A DNA stretch of 64,000 bases from Rhynchonema sp. JSB1_4 (Eukaryota > Nematoda > Chromadorea > Monhysterida > Xyalidae). The DNA is taken from contig JASAMV010002878.1 in the NCBI GenBank assembly GCA_030248065.1, positions 20,625 to 84,624 on the forward strand, in the 5' to 3' direction. Shown here in pieces: positions 38,001-50,012 of the stretch. The first letter of the stretch is position 1, and each line of letters starts with the position of its first letter. The translations under genes were made by a program, and so were the position numbers. Below the pieces are notes generated by a model. It was not told the origin of the DNA and searched no databases. It saw only the letters and a list, made by a program, of their open reading frames with translations.

Positions 38001-41000
38001 CACACGATCAGCACATTGACAACGATATTGACTATATTGACGACAGTCTGAGCATGCAACCACCGCCACCAAACTTGCCGCCACCGATTGAGGTGAGTTG
38101 GACTTTTGGATCTGTTAATCACTTTAGACAAGCTCAAAAGTGACCTTCTGTATCTTCGAGCTTTACTGATTCGTATAACTACGACCAACAGAAAAGTTGT
38201 CTTCACTTGACTGTGGGAGCAACTTTTAGTGGACTTTTAACAACCTGACAAAATCTGATAATTCTTGATCACAAGACGTCGCGTCGCGACTAATCCGGGC
38301 CGATCCTGATCTGATCGATCCTCGTGCCGGCTCGGGCATTTGGTAGAAGTGCCACATTGGTAACCACCAAATTTGTTTCAGGTGCAAATGCGTGAGAAGA
38401 AGCCCCTATCTCCGGCGCGGCCAGTGGTTGACTCAATGTTACTCCCCCAACCCCACCATCAACCTCACAACAATATGCGTGTGGTCAGTTGCATCGAACC
38501 GTCACGTCACCATCAAAGAAGGGCTCGATCGCAGGACCGGTCGGCACAAGGAGTCACCCAACGACTGTCACGGCTGTTCGGACTGAGACGACGACCTCGC
38601 AGCAATGATAGCAGTGCTGAGGATGAACCACCAGCGACGTTGCAGATGCTCATGGGATTGCATGCCATGGAGGACAGGTGGACGGACTTTGCTTGGTTGT
38701 AAAAATTCTTGTTTCTAAAAATTCCTCATGTTTCCAGTCGCGAGTCAGCGGAGTACAGCGAATCACTGGTCGGTGGTCCCTACGCACTTCGATACGATCC
38801 AATTGCTGAAGATATGAACCTGGCCGAGAAAGCACAGGAACTAGTGGCGGCCAGACAAATGCCGATGGATGAATGGAAGAACTCACACATTCAGGTAGTA
38901 CATGGTGTTGTGAAAGATCAGCTAACTCGGTTGGTAACTGATAAGCTGATTTGCAGGCGTGGCTTCAACTTGAACTCGGTCTCCCGCTCGACATGCGACA
39001 GTCGTTTGCGCAGAATGTCAAAAGTGGAAAGGTATGCATTATTAAAAAGAATGTGTTTAGTATAGATAAATTATTTTTTTTATTTTTGTAACCGGGGTAT
39101 CCAAATTGCACAGATCCTGTCGACATTGACCGACCACGAGCTGGTCACACAACTGAACATCACCAATTCGTTGCATCGAAAAAAGATACGACTCGCAATT
39201 GATGACTACAGAGCACCTGACTTGTGGTTTGATAATTTAACCAATTGTGAATAACAAGACTTTAAATAATGTAACTACCTTTTTTGCAAATGCTAATGTT
39301 TCAGCGCATACCCTCGAATCCGCGAATGCACCTGGCAATACGTTTGCAGTCATTTCTTGCCGGCCTGCGGTCTTTCACAGTTCGTCTCGTCGTTTCGGTC
39401 GAATTTAGTCGATGGCAGGGTAAGTCTTTTTATCGTTTTATCATGTTTGCGCCGTTTTATATTAGAAAGTGGTTTTTAGGTACTCAACCAATTGACGCGC
39501 AAACAACTGGACAAACTCGGCGTGCACAAGAAGCACTTGCAAATGTCGCTGTTGAAAGGGGTGGAGGTGTTGAGGAGGTACAACTTTGATACAAAGGTTA
39601 GACATTTGTGCATCAACAAACAAGCAGTCGCAATTGGTCACAAATGTTCCAAACCTCATATTTGTCAGGCGTTGGCCAAAGCACGAGCTGATTGTGAACG
39701 TCATTCAATAAATGTGCTCGTCTGGACTAACGGTAGATTGAAGAGATGGTTGGAATTGGTGAGAAACTCAAGAATTAAATTTGTTTAATTCAAATCTGGG
39801 AAAAAATAGTTTGCCAATTTCTTCAGGTGGATTTGTCTGAATATTGCACCCAATTGCCGGAGACCGGTCTTCACGGTGGTCTGATCGTTCTCGACCCAAC
39901 GTTCAACGTCAACAGCCTGGTGTCGACTTTGAAAATCGGTTCAAACAAACAGATGATCAAGAAGCACCTGGTGCAAGAATTCAACCCGTTGCTGTTTGAA
40001 GCAAGGTCCGTCCTCTTTGCACAGCGATGTTTTTGTTCCCATTGGGCCATCCAACCTGATATTCTCTAAAACGATCGAAAATAGCAGATCCCGATCATGT
40101 CACTATAAGATCTACATTTTTTCAATATCTTTTACCGGAAATTCAGATCTCAACTGGAAGTATCGTCGTGCATCTCTGCGCCGTCTTGGCATCAAGCCAA
40201 CAACAACAGCCAATCATCGATCGTGCCCAGTTTCATCGATAACCAATCAGCGTTGATGTTCCCACGCCCGTTCAGTCGATCGCAATCACCCATGATCCGA
40301 TCATTCTATTCTGCAGCCGATGTGAAACATCACAAAAACAATAACAGTCCGAAAGAGTCGCCGCGCAAACGCGCCGTGATTGGATTTAGGGTGCGACGTT
40401 ATTTTTTCGATACTTGTTATAGATTTTTTCACACCAGATTCTTTTTGTTTCAGAATTCATTCGGCAAAGTGTTCAATCTTCGATCCCGTTCCCGTCTGCT
40501 CAGCAGCGATTCGGTACAGGAAGTGAACCTTCGATTTCGCGACACGTCGGTCGATAATATGAGCTTTAGCAATGGTTCGTCCAATATTCTCACTCGATTG
40601 TGTGATGAAGTATAACTTACATACCATAATCGCCCATTTACAGCCTGCAATCCGCACCCTCATTCAATGTCAACGAGCCAATCAGCACAATGTGTGATGC
40701 CAACAGTTTTGGGCGACAACAACAGGCACGTTCCTCCGCCCCGTCCGCCACCCAGCCAACAACAACAACAATCATCCAATGGCACTACGATGTCGTCGAC
40801 CACCAGTGATCTGGGCAGCTCGATTGAACGATCGCAACACATGGCCACTATTATGGGTAAGTGGAGCACTGATGATTGCCAGGGTCACCGACCGTCTACG
40901 AAAACAGAACGAAGTCAAATTGTTTTGCAATGTTGGATAGGTTTTTCATTGCGTCATTGTATATTTTCTAAAGTACTCATGTCATGATGACTATTAACCA

Positions 41001-42031
41001 TTGGGTGGATATCTGTTTTGGGTTAAGAGGCCATCTGATAACGCTCGCACTGATGATGACGTGGCGCGCACCGTCCATTTCTGAACTAGGTCGTTGTGTA
41101 TGGGAGCAACCAGAAGGAGCATTTCTGCACAACTCGCATGGGTACAGACAAGTTTATGACCTTTTGTGCTCTCATGCAGGCGGCACTCCCCACGTGTTGA
41201 TGCAGTCGGACCGCAATGGCTACGTGACCGACCACCATCAGCCCCTGCCGCTTTCGGCGAGTGCAGATTCGGCCATCAGTTGTTCGGATCACAGCAGCAG
41301 CTCGGGTCCACATGCACCATCGCCACCTTATAGGAATACCACTAATATGGGTGGGTTGACGGCACTTTTGTTTTTTACTGCTTTTGACAGAACCTTTCTG
41401 TTGCAAATTGGGGCGGGACTCGTTCCGTATTCAAGTTCAGGCCCGTTTTCGGCCCGGTTAGTTGGGTTCTGTCCTGAGCTCAAGTTGCAGCCGAACGCAC
41501 GTTTTCGGGACCGCTTGTAGTTGCCGGGACTGAACCACTTACACCTGGTTGTTTTTCTGCAACTCTCGCCTTCCCAATTCAGGCGTGACGGTGAAGCTTC
41601 GTTCGCGTTCAATGGGTCGGATGCCCAACTGTCGGCCGCATTCAATCGCCGATTTCACGCAACACCAGCAACAGCACAATCACCACCACATGATGGTCGC
41701 CGCCCGACAGCAACAATCCGCTCTCGTCACGTCACCAAAGTCGATCCTGAACTCACGCAAACTCAAGGGTCAGTCAATGTGTGGTCTGACTGCGCAGACA
41801 AACAACGAGTTCGTCTACATACATCATGGCAGTGAAACATCAGCCAGCCAGCCACCGAACAGCACCCAAATCCATCAATGGCTGATGGCACAGATGCAGA
41901 ATCCGATTGGTACGATTAGCGAGCAGACCGAACCAATCGATGATCAATCGATATACGACAACATCAACAACAGTCGACGACCGCAGACATTGGCGTTGAG
42001 GGAACAAGTGATCAGACAGACCGATCTGTGA
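23070..42031 (+). CDS. KAZN: Kazrin, coiled-coil and triple SAM-domain scaffold
   Basis: Complete gene, 1,236 codons, 20 exons: 23070-23184, 26333-26559, 32674-32842, 36384-36698, 37040-37189, 37363-37520, 37853-38092, 38382-38677, 38738-38894, 38957-39031, 39114-39223, 39305-39419, 39480-39596, 39669-39758, 39827-40005, 40147-40390, 40454-40574, 40644-40856, 41180-41350, 41583-42031. All introns are GT-AG and in phase. Residues about 75-380 are coiled coil, with the kazrin core RKRLKNEKCELLSQM and ELRDFIRQYEQ. SAM domains lie near 605-672 (AWLQLELGLP, NVKSGKILS), 675-750 (CGLSQF, NLVDGR) and 760-835 (VLVWTNGRLKRW, VLDPTFNVNSL). Kazrins link cell junctions, the cytoskeleton and endosomes. This one exceeds the roughly 775-residue human form through disordered Pro/Gln/His-rich regions and a long C-terminus. 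Confidence 0.93.
24211..24315. repeat. Three tandem 35-bp repeats
   Basis: Three identical 35-bp units starting GCACTTTCGGTGAAAACTCG run head to tail in the first kazrin intron. Identity suggests recent slippage. With no spacers and only three units this is a minisatellite. Confidence 0.85.
28898..29180 (-). mobile_element. TAGTCCAACC-family MITE, truncated copy in kazrin intron 2
   Basis: It starts TAGTCCAGCCACGAACTC and includes the family's interior blocks (GTTCCGGTTCCACG, AAATTGAGGTCAGCCAGCTG). It breaks into A/T runs near 29165 and lacks the right terminal repeat. Confidence 0.7.
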
Positions 42032-42244
42032 TCAGCGATATCGATTGATTGATTGACGTGATCTAGTGCATTTGATGTTTCAATCCACAACGTGCAAATC
42101 ACTGTGTAAAGTGTGTGCTGTGTGTGTCTTATGTGTTCTCTCTGTTCGTTCATTGTGTGCTTCCACCTGTCATTTGTTTGATGGTTCATCTCGCATATAT
42201 TATGCTTTATATCATCACGGTACCTTTGTATCATGTGCGAAACG

Positions 42245-42250
42245 GAATAA
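42245..42250 (+). promoter_or_regulatory. Poly(A) signal AATAAA of kazrin
   Basis: AATAAA about 215 bases after the kazrin stop codon at 42029-42031. The intervening 3' UTR has a TGATGTTTCA motif at 42073-42082. Confidence 0.6.
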
Positions 42251-42468
42251 AGTATATGTAATGGCGTTCGTGTTCAATAGCCACGAGTGAGTAATGCAAA
42301 TCACTTTTATCATAACTTGAGCTGCTCACCACAGATGATTGTTCACCATCATTTGATTCAGAATGCGTCACAAAACACAGCAGGCATGACACCAGAAAGA
42401 ATTCGCTCCGGTTTATAACTCAACTGATACACGAAACTTGCAAAAATCGAGCTAGCAATTGGTTCCTG

Positions 42469-43484
42469 TCAGACAGCATCCACTACCTTTCCGTTGTTTA
42501 TTCCCTCCAAGAGTTTGGGCAGCTGCGATTTGGGGATGTAACCTACAAAAAAGACATCAATTTAGGCCAGTTTCACACTGCATGCGTGTTGCGGGCTTGG
42601 GATTTTGGCACGTACAGTATGTAGGAAACGTTTAGGTACATAATGTATGTAAAGGCCTAACTATACTTTGTTCTCTCACGAAACAAATTCTCGCGCGCTG
42701 ATTGGGTGGTGGGCGCGTGCGAATCAATCAGCATGGGAAAATTTGTTTCGTGTTGCAAGGAATTTTGCCTGAGTGCTTTACCAAAGCATGAACTTCAACT
42801 ACGGCCCCCTGGCCACTGGACCTACATAATTAACCTCCAATCCGCATCGCTTTTTTCGAGTTAGGGCAAAATGTGGTCTCGTGATGTTTCAAAGTGTAAG
42901 TTTGGAAATCAAAAGTGACAAGCGCGTCATGCTCGATGTCCTGATCACAAAGATACTAGAATTATGAGGAAGTGAGTTCTCTATGCGCTGCTACACCCGA
43001 AAATGCCTAACCCGCAACCCGCACACGCATGTATTGTGAAACCGGCCACAGCTGTTTGCGACAAATGACGTTTCACAGCAAATACCAATGCGAACATACC
43101 CAATTTGTTGGCGATCAACATTGCTAGCAACTGATTCGGCTTGACGCGATGCGCTTCGCGTTTGAAGCGGCCGGCATCGGTCACCATGTCCAGCAGTCTC
43201 TCCAAATTGCCGCCTTCTGAAAACTTTCTACAAATCTGTGGCAATCACAGCTGCACTGACGATGACCTGGTGCACCTCTTGTGCCCGAAATAAAACGAGA
43301 TGGACAGCACAAAAGCACGCGGTTGTGCAGTTCGCAGCTTTTGCTATGTTTTTCATGAGATCCAACAGTACACGTACTTACCCAGTGCCAGATTTTCATT
43401 GAAATTTGTGAGTCTGTTGTTCAACCAAGCATTGCACGCAGACAAGGCACAGAACAGTACTAGAACTTGACCGAGTTTGTGCAT
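42469..43484 (-). CDS. Small secreted protein or peptide precursor, unknown family
   Basis: Three exons, 43484-43382, 43216-43100 and 42542-42469, with GT-AG introns and matching phase give 97 residues. MHKLGQVLVLFCALSACNA is a signal peptide. The mature part is about 78 residues, has no cysteines after the signal, and carries a Lys-Arg site in AGRFKREAHRVK that could release an N-terminal peptide ending LERLLDMVTDAGRF. The rest (NQLLAMLIANKLGG, LPKLLEGI) looks helical and amphipathic. There is no Gly before the Lys-Arg, so no amidation is predicted there. It lies between kazrin and the dihydropyrimidinase on the opposite strand, tail to tail with kazrin. I do not recognise the family; a helical hormone precursor or a small secreted effector are both possible. 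Confidence 0.7.
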
Positions 43485-44546
43485 GTTGTTGGCTGAGAGA
43501 TCGACGAATATTCAGGCGCTAACTTGGTTCAAAATGAATCTTCGTGATCGAAAGATCTCAAACAAAAAGCAGTACAAAGTTGATGGGCGGTGCTGGATTG
43601 CGTGATGTAACCCGCGGGTGGCATCCGTTTTCCGGCTGTATCTGCACTTTATTCTTTTCATCCAAACTAAACAATGACGTGCTCGATTTTCGTTCACGCA
43701 ATTGTGATAGGGAACTAATTCAGGTACTATGCGTTCGTAATTTTTTTTTGAAGTACGCAAATGAAGCTCTGAGTTTTTCTGGTTTCAACGGTGTGTGCGA
43801 ACCACATTTACGTGGGCGAAATTCTGGTATCGGTCAATCGTGTCTAAGTTTTATTCTGAACATCCCAATGAAGTTAGGGGACGGGTGCCTTTGTCTAATT
43901 CGGGCTCAGGTTCCAGTTTGTTGTTCCCGGCAGTCTGCTGTGCGTGAACGACCGGTGCTGCAACCGCTCACTCCACGCCTGTTATCGGAACAGCTTTCAT
44001 TTGCATTGATAATCCTTCAGTTACTGTATAGCTTTAATTTCTGCTTTTCAAGGCGAAACCACTGAAATACTGTGATTTACAAATAGCATGGCATCAACAT
44101 AACCTGGTTAAGTTCTTTCAGCACCGCTTCCCTATTACTTGGAGAGCTTCTAAATCGTGTTGTCGTGTGCGCCTGGTCCTGAAAAGACATTTGCCTTGAT
44201 TTTTTGAACGTTGTTGAGGGTGATTGATGGGGAGACTTGATATTGCTGTTTCTGGATCCGTCAGTTAGACAATCAACAAACAAAGCACACAAACCTGGTT
44301 TGTAGCTGCTCACATAAGGCTTTTTACGGCGCTATAAAAAACAAAGCGAATGACGCCGATTATTTGCGTACACAGTGGCCAATGAATTGCTTTTATCACC
44401 TTTATCACCTTATGCACCGACAGATAAACTAAGAAATACGAGTGTTTACTGGTCCGTTCCACTCGGTTTACAGTCGCTGTTGGGTTTTTGTACTTTTGGC
44501 CTCCATTTGAGAAAGTGCACTTTTTGGCTGAACGACACCACTCAAA
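43485..44546. other. Shared upstream region of two divergent genes
   Basis: About 1.06 kb separates the start codon of the small secreted protein (minus strand, 43484) from that of the dihydropyrimidinase-like gene (plus strand, 44547). Both promoters must lie here unless there are distant untranslated exons. No coding exon or known regulatory motif was recognised. Confidence 0.4.
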
Positions 44547-47500
44547 ATGTCGTCCTTGTTGTTGCGAGGCGGCACAGTTATCAACAGCGATTACGCAAGA
44601 AAAGCTGATGTTTTGATTGAACGTGGAAGGATCAAGTACACTTTGAAGCTTACAGTGCTTAACAGGGTGACTGTGATTCACGTTACACTTCAGGAGTGTC
44701 GGCTTAAATGTGGACGCCCACGCAGACGCTGTGCTTGATGTATCAGGCAAACTTGTGATGCCCGGCGGTTAGTGGTGAGAAAAAATTTGATTTTAGAGTT
44801 TAAAATAGATTGGTTTAATTTTTGTTTCACAATCAGGCATCGACTCTCACACCCATCTGCAACTGCCGTTCATGCACACAAGATGCGCCGACGACTATGC
44901 TTCAGGCACACGCGCCGCATTGACTGGAGGCACAACCACGGTATACGTATAGTCCGTCCATCAGCTCATGGCACTTTTGTGCGGGAGGTTCAGGTTCCGT
45001 TGCGAAAAATTGTTCCTCTGCAAGGCAATGTCAGAGAAAACGGCGCATAAAAATAAAATAAAAACCGATTTCTCTTTCTTTTCTTTTTCGTAAGCCAAGC
45101 GGAACCGGAACAGCACTGGATCCTGTCAAGCTTTTCAACACTGACAAAAAGTGTCATGAGCTGATGGATGGACTATAATTTATATCACTTCTCTTTATAA
45201 TCTCTGCAATTACCAAATCCGTTTTTCCATATCGTCGATTTCGTCTACCCTTGTCGTGGCCAATCGCTGCTGTCAACACATGACCAATGGAGTGACTGGG
45301 CTAGGCACGGTGCAGTGTGCAACTATGCATTCAGTGTAGTGGTGCCGGATTGGAACGATGTCGTACAGCACGAAATGCAAGTGTTGGTGCAAGACAGAGG
45401 TAATGATGTTCCACTTATAGCACGTTTGCAATATTAGTGCAAGGCCCATAGAAAAGCACTGATAAACGGGAAAAATTTTCGGCTTTTGTGGCATCACTCA
45501 TTGTGTACATATACAAGGAACCAGTGCCAATGCGCCACACTGATATTCTGAGTTGTTGCTTGTTCGATACGATTCAGTCGTGAAACCGTAACACCAATCC
45601 CAATGTTTTATGCGTGAACACGTTCAAACTGATGATGGCGTATCCTGACGAGTACATGCTCACCGATGGCCAGGTGTACGCAGCGATGCGGCATTGTGCC
45701 CAGCTGGGTGCCCGGGCACGCGTCCATGCTGAAAACGGCACCGTGATTGGACAGAGGGAAAGGGAATTAAAAGCCGAGGGACACACTGCACCCAGCGGAC
45801 ATTTGTTGAGCAGAGATGAGGAGGTGGGTACACACATAGGGTGGAATTCACAAGATAACGTCAAACTCAACGTCAAAGTTCGTGGTCATATGTTTCGGTC
45901 TCACGCTGGCTCATGCAGCAGACGCGATTTTCTGAACGAAGAGACAAATTTGAGCAGATGCTTCTCTCGCCAAAATATTAATTTAGGGATGTAACACAAG
46001 CATTTTGGAGAAGCATTTCTGTGTTTCATGAATTTCTGAAGAGTTGAAAAGAAATGAACAGACGATCACCAACGGTGGTGTAACAGATTTTGACAGCGGT
46101 CAATGATCGCTACCCTTTGTAGGTATATATTTCAACACCACTATGGTCAGAAATAATGTTTAGAAACGCTTGTGCTACATGCTTAGGATAATAGTATCCT
46201 GAGAAAAGTATCGAACCACGCACAACAGCAGGTCATATTTGTCCCTTAGTTTGGAAAAGCGACTCTGCTGCATCAGCCAGCGTGACGCTGAAACTTCCGA
46301 TTTTGAACTTTGACTTTGTGCTTGACGGTGAGCTTGATTTTATTTTGTGAAGTCCACCCATGGTATGTAGGTGCAGGTGCAACTGTCTGTGTACATGGCG
46401 AACAAAGTTTGTGACATTTTGTCTGGTGAACTTTTTCTCATAGCGTATGTATATGTACATAATTATACTGTAGGTACCAGCAACCGAAAATACAAGGTTC
46501 CAACCCATCATGTCACTCTAATGACGTATGACTCAAAGAAAGTGAAACATCTGCTTGAGTGACCACTGCAGTTCCTAACATTTTAGCTATCTGCCCAGTC
46601 GGCACGCACAGCATGCATAATTGCTGCACACACAAACTGCACAATTTGTATTACGCACGTGCACAGCGACTCACTTGGGTGCGTGGTGGCGGACGCAAAA
46701 CGAAAAGGCTTGCCAAAAAATCCTTAATTTTCAATAAAAATCTGCACAACTACTCAACTTCGTAAGTTTCAGGTTTGCATGTCTGGGGCGAACCAACCAT
46801 ATGTGCGCTTGTCAAATCAGGCAACGTGTATTTGGACGCAGACTGGCATTGGGCAGCGGCACACATTCTCACCCCACCACTCAGTAATCGAGCCGACAAT
46901 GAAGCTAAACTGATACAACGCTTGGCTAGGCACGGCATTGTGATGGTTCATAGGAAGAACATTCATATATAAAGTCAGACTGTGAAACATCAGTCCATCA
47001 ATCTTGTTGTAGCGGCGAACTGGACTTTGTCGGCAGCGACCACGCATCATTCATGAAGAAGGATCGGTTGATTGGAAAGGATGATTTCACCAAAATTCCA
47101 CACGGTACCCAATATTTCAGGATTTTCCAGTGTGGTCTCCAAAAACACCCACAAAATACTAGGTATACATACATAGCAGGTGTGAACGGAATTGAGGAGC
47201 GCCTGATGCTGTTGTGGTCACGAGGGGTGCGCACGTCACTGATGAGTCCGGAACAATTTGTGGCCGTCACCAGTGCGAACGCTGCAAAATTCTTCAACAT
47301 GTTTCCTAAAAAAGTGGGTCTCGTCTATGGTAGCGGGATGGGGATCACGTGGCACTGACGATTGTGGTGCTGTACAACGGGCATTGTCTATTGCGCAGTT
47401 GAGTAATGTATGCTGGCTGGCCGGCTGATGTTTCACTGCATTCAGGGTCATATCGACGTGGGAAGCGACGCGGACATTGTCATTTGGGACTCGGATGCCG

Positions 47501-47761
47501 AACACAAAATATCACAGACGACACAACATCACAAGGCTGACATCAACATTTATGAAGGTACTGTATATACATGCCATTACCTGGGAGTGAAACATCAGCT
47601 TCTCAGGAAAACTGCGGTTATTTTTATTCATTTCAGACATTGAATGCAAAGGACTGCCGATCGTTACGATCCTCAGCGGAAGGATTGTATGGCAAAACGG
47701 GCAATTGACAGTGGATGGTGATGAGGGCAGGCTGATCAAATTGAGCAGATTTGATCCGTGA
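44547..47761 (+). CDS. Dihydropyrimidinase-like amidohydrolase
   Basis: Proposed exons: 44547-44635, 44694-44767, 44837-44940, 45231-45399, 45612-45823, 46377-46425, 46773-46929, 47013-47104, 47180-47313, 47446-47557, 47637-47761; 438 codons. Dihydropyrimidinase opens the ring of dihydrouracil and dihydrothymine in pyrimidine breakdown. Seen here: the metal-binding His-x-His in GIDSHTHLQLP, the lysine that is carboxylated in NTFKLMMAYP, the histidine in VHAENG, and the Asp region VGSDH. Downstream, GKDDFTKIP, GVNGIEERL and FVAVTSANAAKFFN fit the family closely, so an enzyme rather than a CRMP-type relative is more likely. Odd points: no AG precedes exons 4 and 5; intron 7 needs a GC donor; about 20-25 residues between exons 5 and 7, including one expected metal histidine, are missing or unrecognised; the C-terminal tail is short. 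Confidence 0.75.
44950..45175 (+). mobile_element. TAGTCCG-family MITE in dihydropyrimidinase intron 3
   Basis: It starts TAGTCCGTCCATCAGCTCATG and ends CTGATGGATGGACTA, with TA on both flanks (44948-44949, 45176-45177). It fills 226 of the 290 bases of intron 3 and begins 9 bases after the splice donor. Its interior (GGAACCGGAACAGCACTGG, TCTCTTTCTTTTC) resembles that of the TAGTCCAACC family, so this copy links the two families. Confidence 0.75.
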
Positions 47762-47844
47762 TTTGAGATTTGTTTCATGGGATTTACTACAGTGGTTGAA
47801 AAAGTATTAGCAAACGAATTGAGATCCTGTGAGCCCAACAGGTA

Positions 47845-48119
47845 TTGGTCGCACAATGACCATATAAGAATTCATCAAAATCAATCCTGATTTTCACGTT
47901 CAGTCACTCTTAACGACTGTGCTATTTGTGATTCTGACAAAACATTTTCAGCTGAAAATAATCTAGCAGATCAACCACGTTGTCGCAGGTTTGAAACATT
48001 CTCTTTACTACGTGTTTTGCGTGTGATCGCGCAACGCAACGTCATTGCCCCGTCACTAGCCTGCTTTGCGATTCAGGAAAAAAATTTGACCAATTCTTAT
48101 AAAGTCATTGTGCGACCAA
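47845..48119 (+). mobile_element. TTGGTCGCAC-family MITE, copy 2
   Basis: Ends TTGGTCGCACAATGACC and GTCATTGTGCGACCAA, with TA flanks at 47843-47844 and 48120-48121. Interior blocks (ATCAATCCTGATTTTCACG, GATCGCGCAACGCAACGTC) are shared with the other three copies. It starts 84 bases after the dihydropyrimidinase stop. Confidence 0.85.
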
Positions 48120-49711
48120 TATCTACTAGTGCTTGCACACCCGAATTCGTCAACCGAGCCAAATCAACCAATGTCAATATTCGGAATGCTCGTTTCGTGC
48201 GTGATTTCATGAATGGAATGTTCGTTCGTTCACTCGCTCGTCACTCAGCCGACTCGCTCGTTCACAATATAGTTTTTATAATAACAAAACAGGAATAACC
48301 AAAACAACAGGAAAGCGCAATAGGCGCACACGGGGCACACACGAACGACGATAACAAACACAAAACGTAACCGGGGACGCGAGTCCTTACTCCAACAGAA
48401 TTACAGTAACCCGTTCTCTTACATTGGAAAGACCAGACGGTCAACAAGATTTGGAATGGTTAAGATGAAGGATGTGGAGGAGAATAATGACACACACAAA
48501 CAGGGGTCACCAGAAAGAGTAATAACGCTAAACAAAGGTAAACAAGGCAAAAAAGGTAACAATAACAGCAGTTTTACGAGAAATACAACCTAACCTAGCC
48601 TAAAACCCCACTAAACAGTACTAAACTATGGGTATAATCACTATCATTGGACTACAGAATCACTTGTGTCACGTGATATCAGTGCTTTTATTCTTCAAAT
48701 ACCCTGGCGGTGTCCAGTCCTCTCTGTTTGTGTACGGATGTACGGAATAGACAAGGAACTCAATCAGTCTCATTTCATCCGGTTTGACGTAGTGAAAGCC
48801 AATGTAGTCGTCCGAACAACATTCAACGCCCTGCAATGCGCACCATTTACGGTTGACTAGCCGATGCTTAAAGGGCTCGGGACATAACCGTAGGAAGGGT
48901 AGCAGGGAATAGTGTTATACACCGTTGGAAAGCACTCTGACAGCATATGTCGCGCACAAGCTTTAAGCTACTTGGAGATTCGCTATCTCCTGGTGGAGCG
49001 ACTTTTCGTTCCAGAAAAAAGTGAATTTTTTCACAACTTGGAACTACTGGTGCGGAAACCACAAATCAGCTGGACGTCAAGTAACGCATGGATGGGATTA
49101 CAAAAGCGTCTGGATAACTTATCATCACAACATCAGTCGCTCAAAGCATTGCTTCACTCGGTGAGGGTGCGAAACGTTCCAAAAATCGGCCACATTTTTC
49201 GAGAGCACAAGTTTGTCCCTAAATTTCGAGGCCGCGCTTTGCGTTCCAGAAATGACAGTGCAACAGAAAAATAGAGCTTCGTCGAACGTACCAGAAAATA
49301 AGGTTTTTAGATTTGGAAACCATTATGCAGCGGCGTGACAGGCCGAAAAAGACCCAAATTTGCCCCAAAACTGCATAGTCCCATTCATTGGCGGAAATGT
49401 GATGTAAATAGGCCACGTATTGCATCGCATTTGAAAGGAAAACGTCAGATAAACGCACAGTCCAACAACCTAGACGATTTCGAAGACTTTAAACTCGATG
49501 GACCCACTGTTGCAGCGATGCAAACCTGAATACGATATTCGGCTATAAGTCGTTTCTGTTCAAAACTATTTAACATCTGATATCACCATACGATGTAGCT
49601 CTTAAATAGCTATCGAACGATGTATGACATGCCCATACTATCTCATACTGTGGACAAGAAACGGTCAAAATTCCGAAATCGCACACGGTGACGTGACGGT
49701 TCATTCCAGAA

Positions 49712-50012
49712 TCCCAATAATGTTCCGGTTCCACGTATTTCGGAAATGAAAGAAATAGAAATGCATGTATTTTTGAAAAACACGCTCTCCACCTCGGTGC
49801 GTCAATTCCCTTTAGTCTCCCATAACATTTGTGTGTTGAACAAAGTTGCTGTTCGCGTAAGCACGCAACAAATTGAGGTCGCTGGAACTTGTCATCATGT
49901 CTCTCGGCCCAATCTCTTTCTTTTGTCTGCGAAAACCCGTGTAACCGGCGGATTTTTGAATCTGGCCAAGCAAGCTTTAAAACAGTCGTCTCATGAGCAC
50001 GTGGCTGGACTA
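49712..50012 (-). mobile_element. TAGTCCAACC-family MITE, lacking one end
   Basis: The right end has the terminal repeat (CGTGGCTGGACTA) and the interior matches other copies from about 49718, but the left terminal repeat is absent. It is followed directly by a 27-bp segment also present at 58963-58990. Confidence 0.75.

Noticed and set aside
41040..41180. The start of a long plus-strand open frame at 40984 as coding sequence of kazrin
   Set aside because: The phased exon starts at 41180 after ATGCAG; the upstream part has no similarity and would not join the preceding exon.
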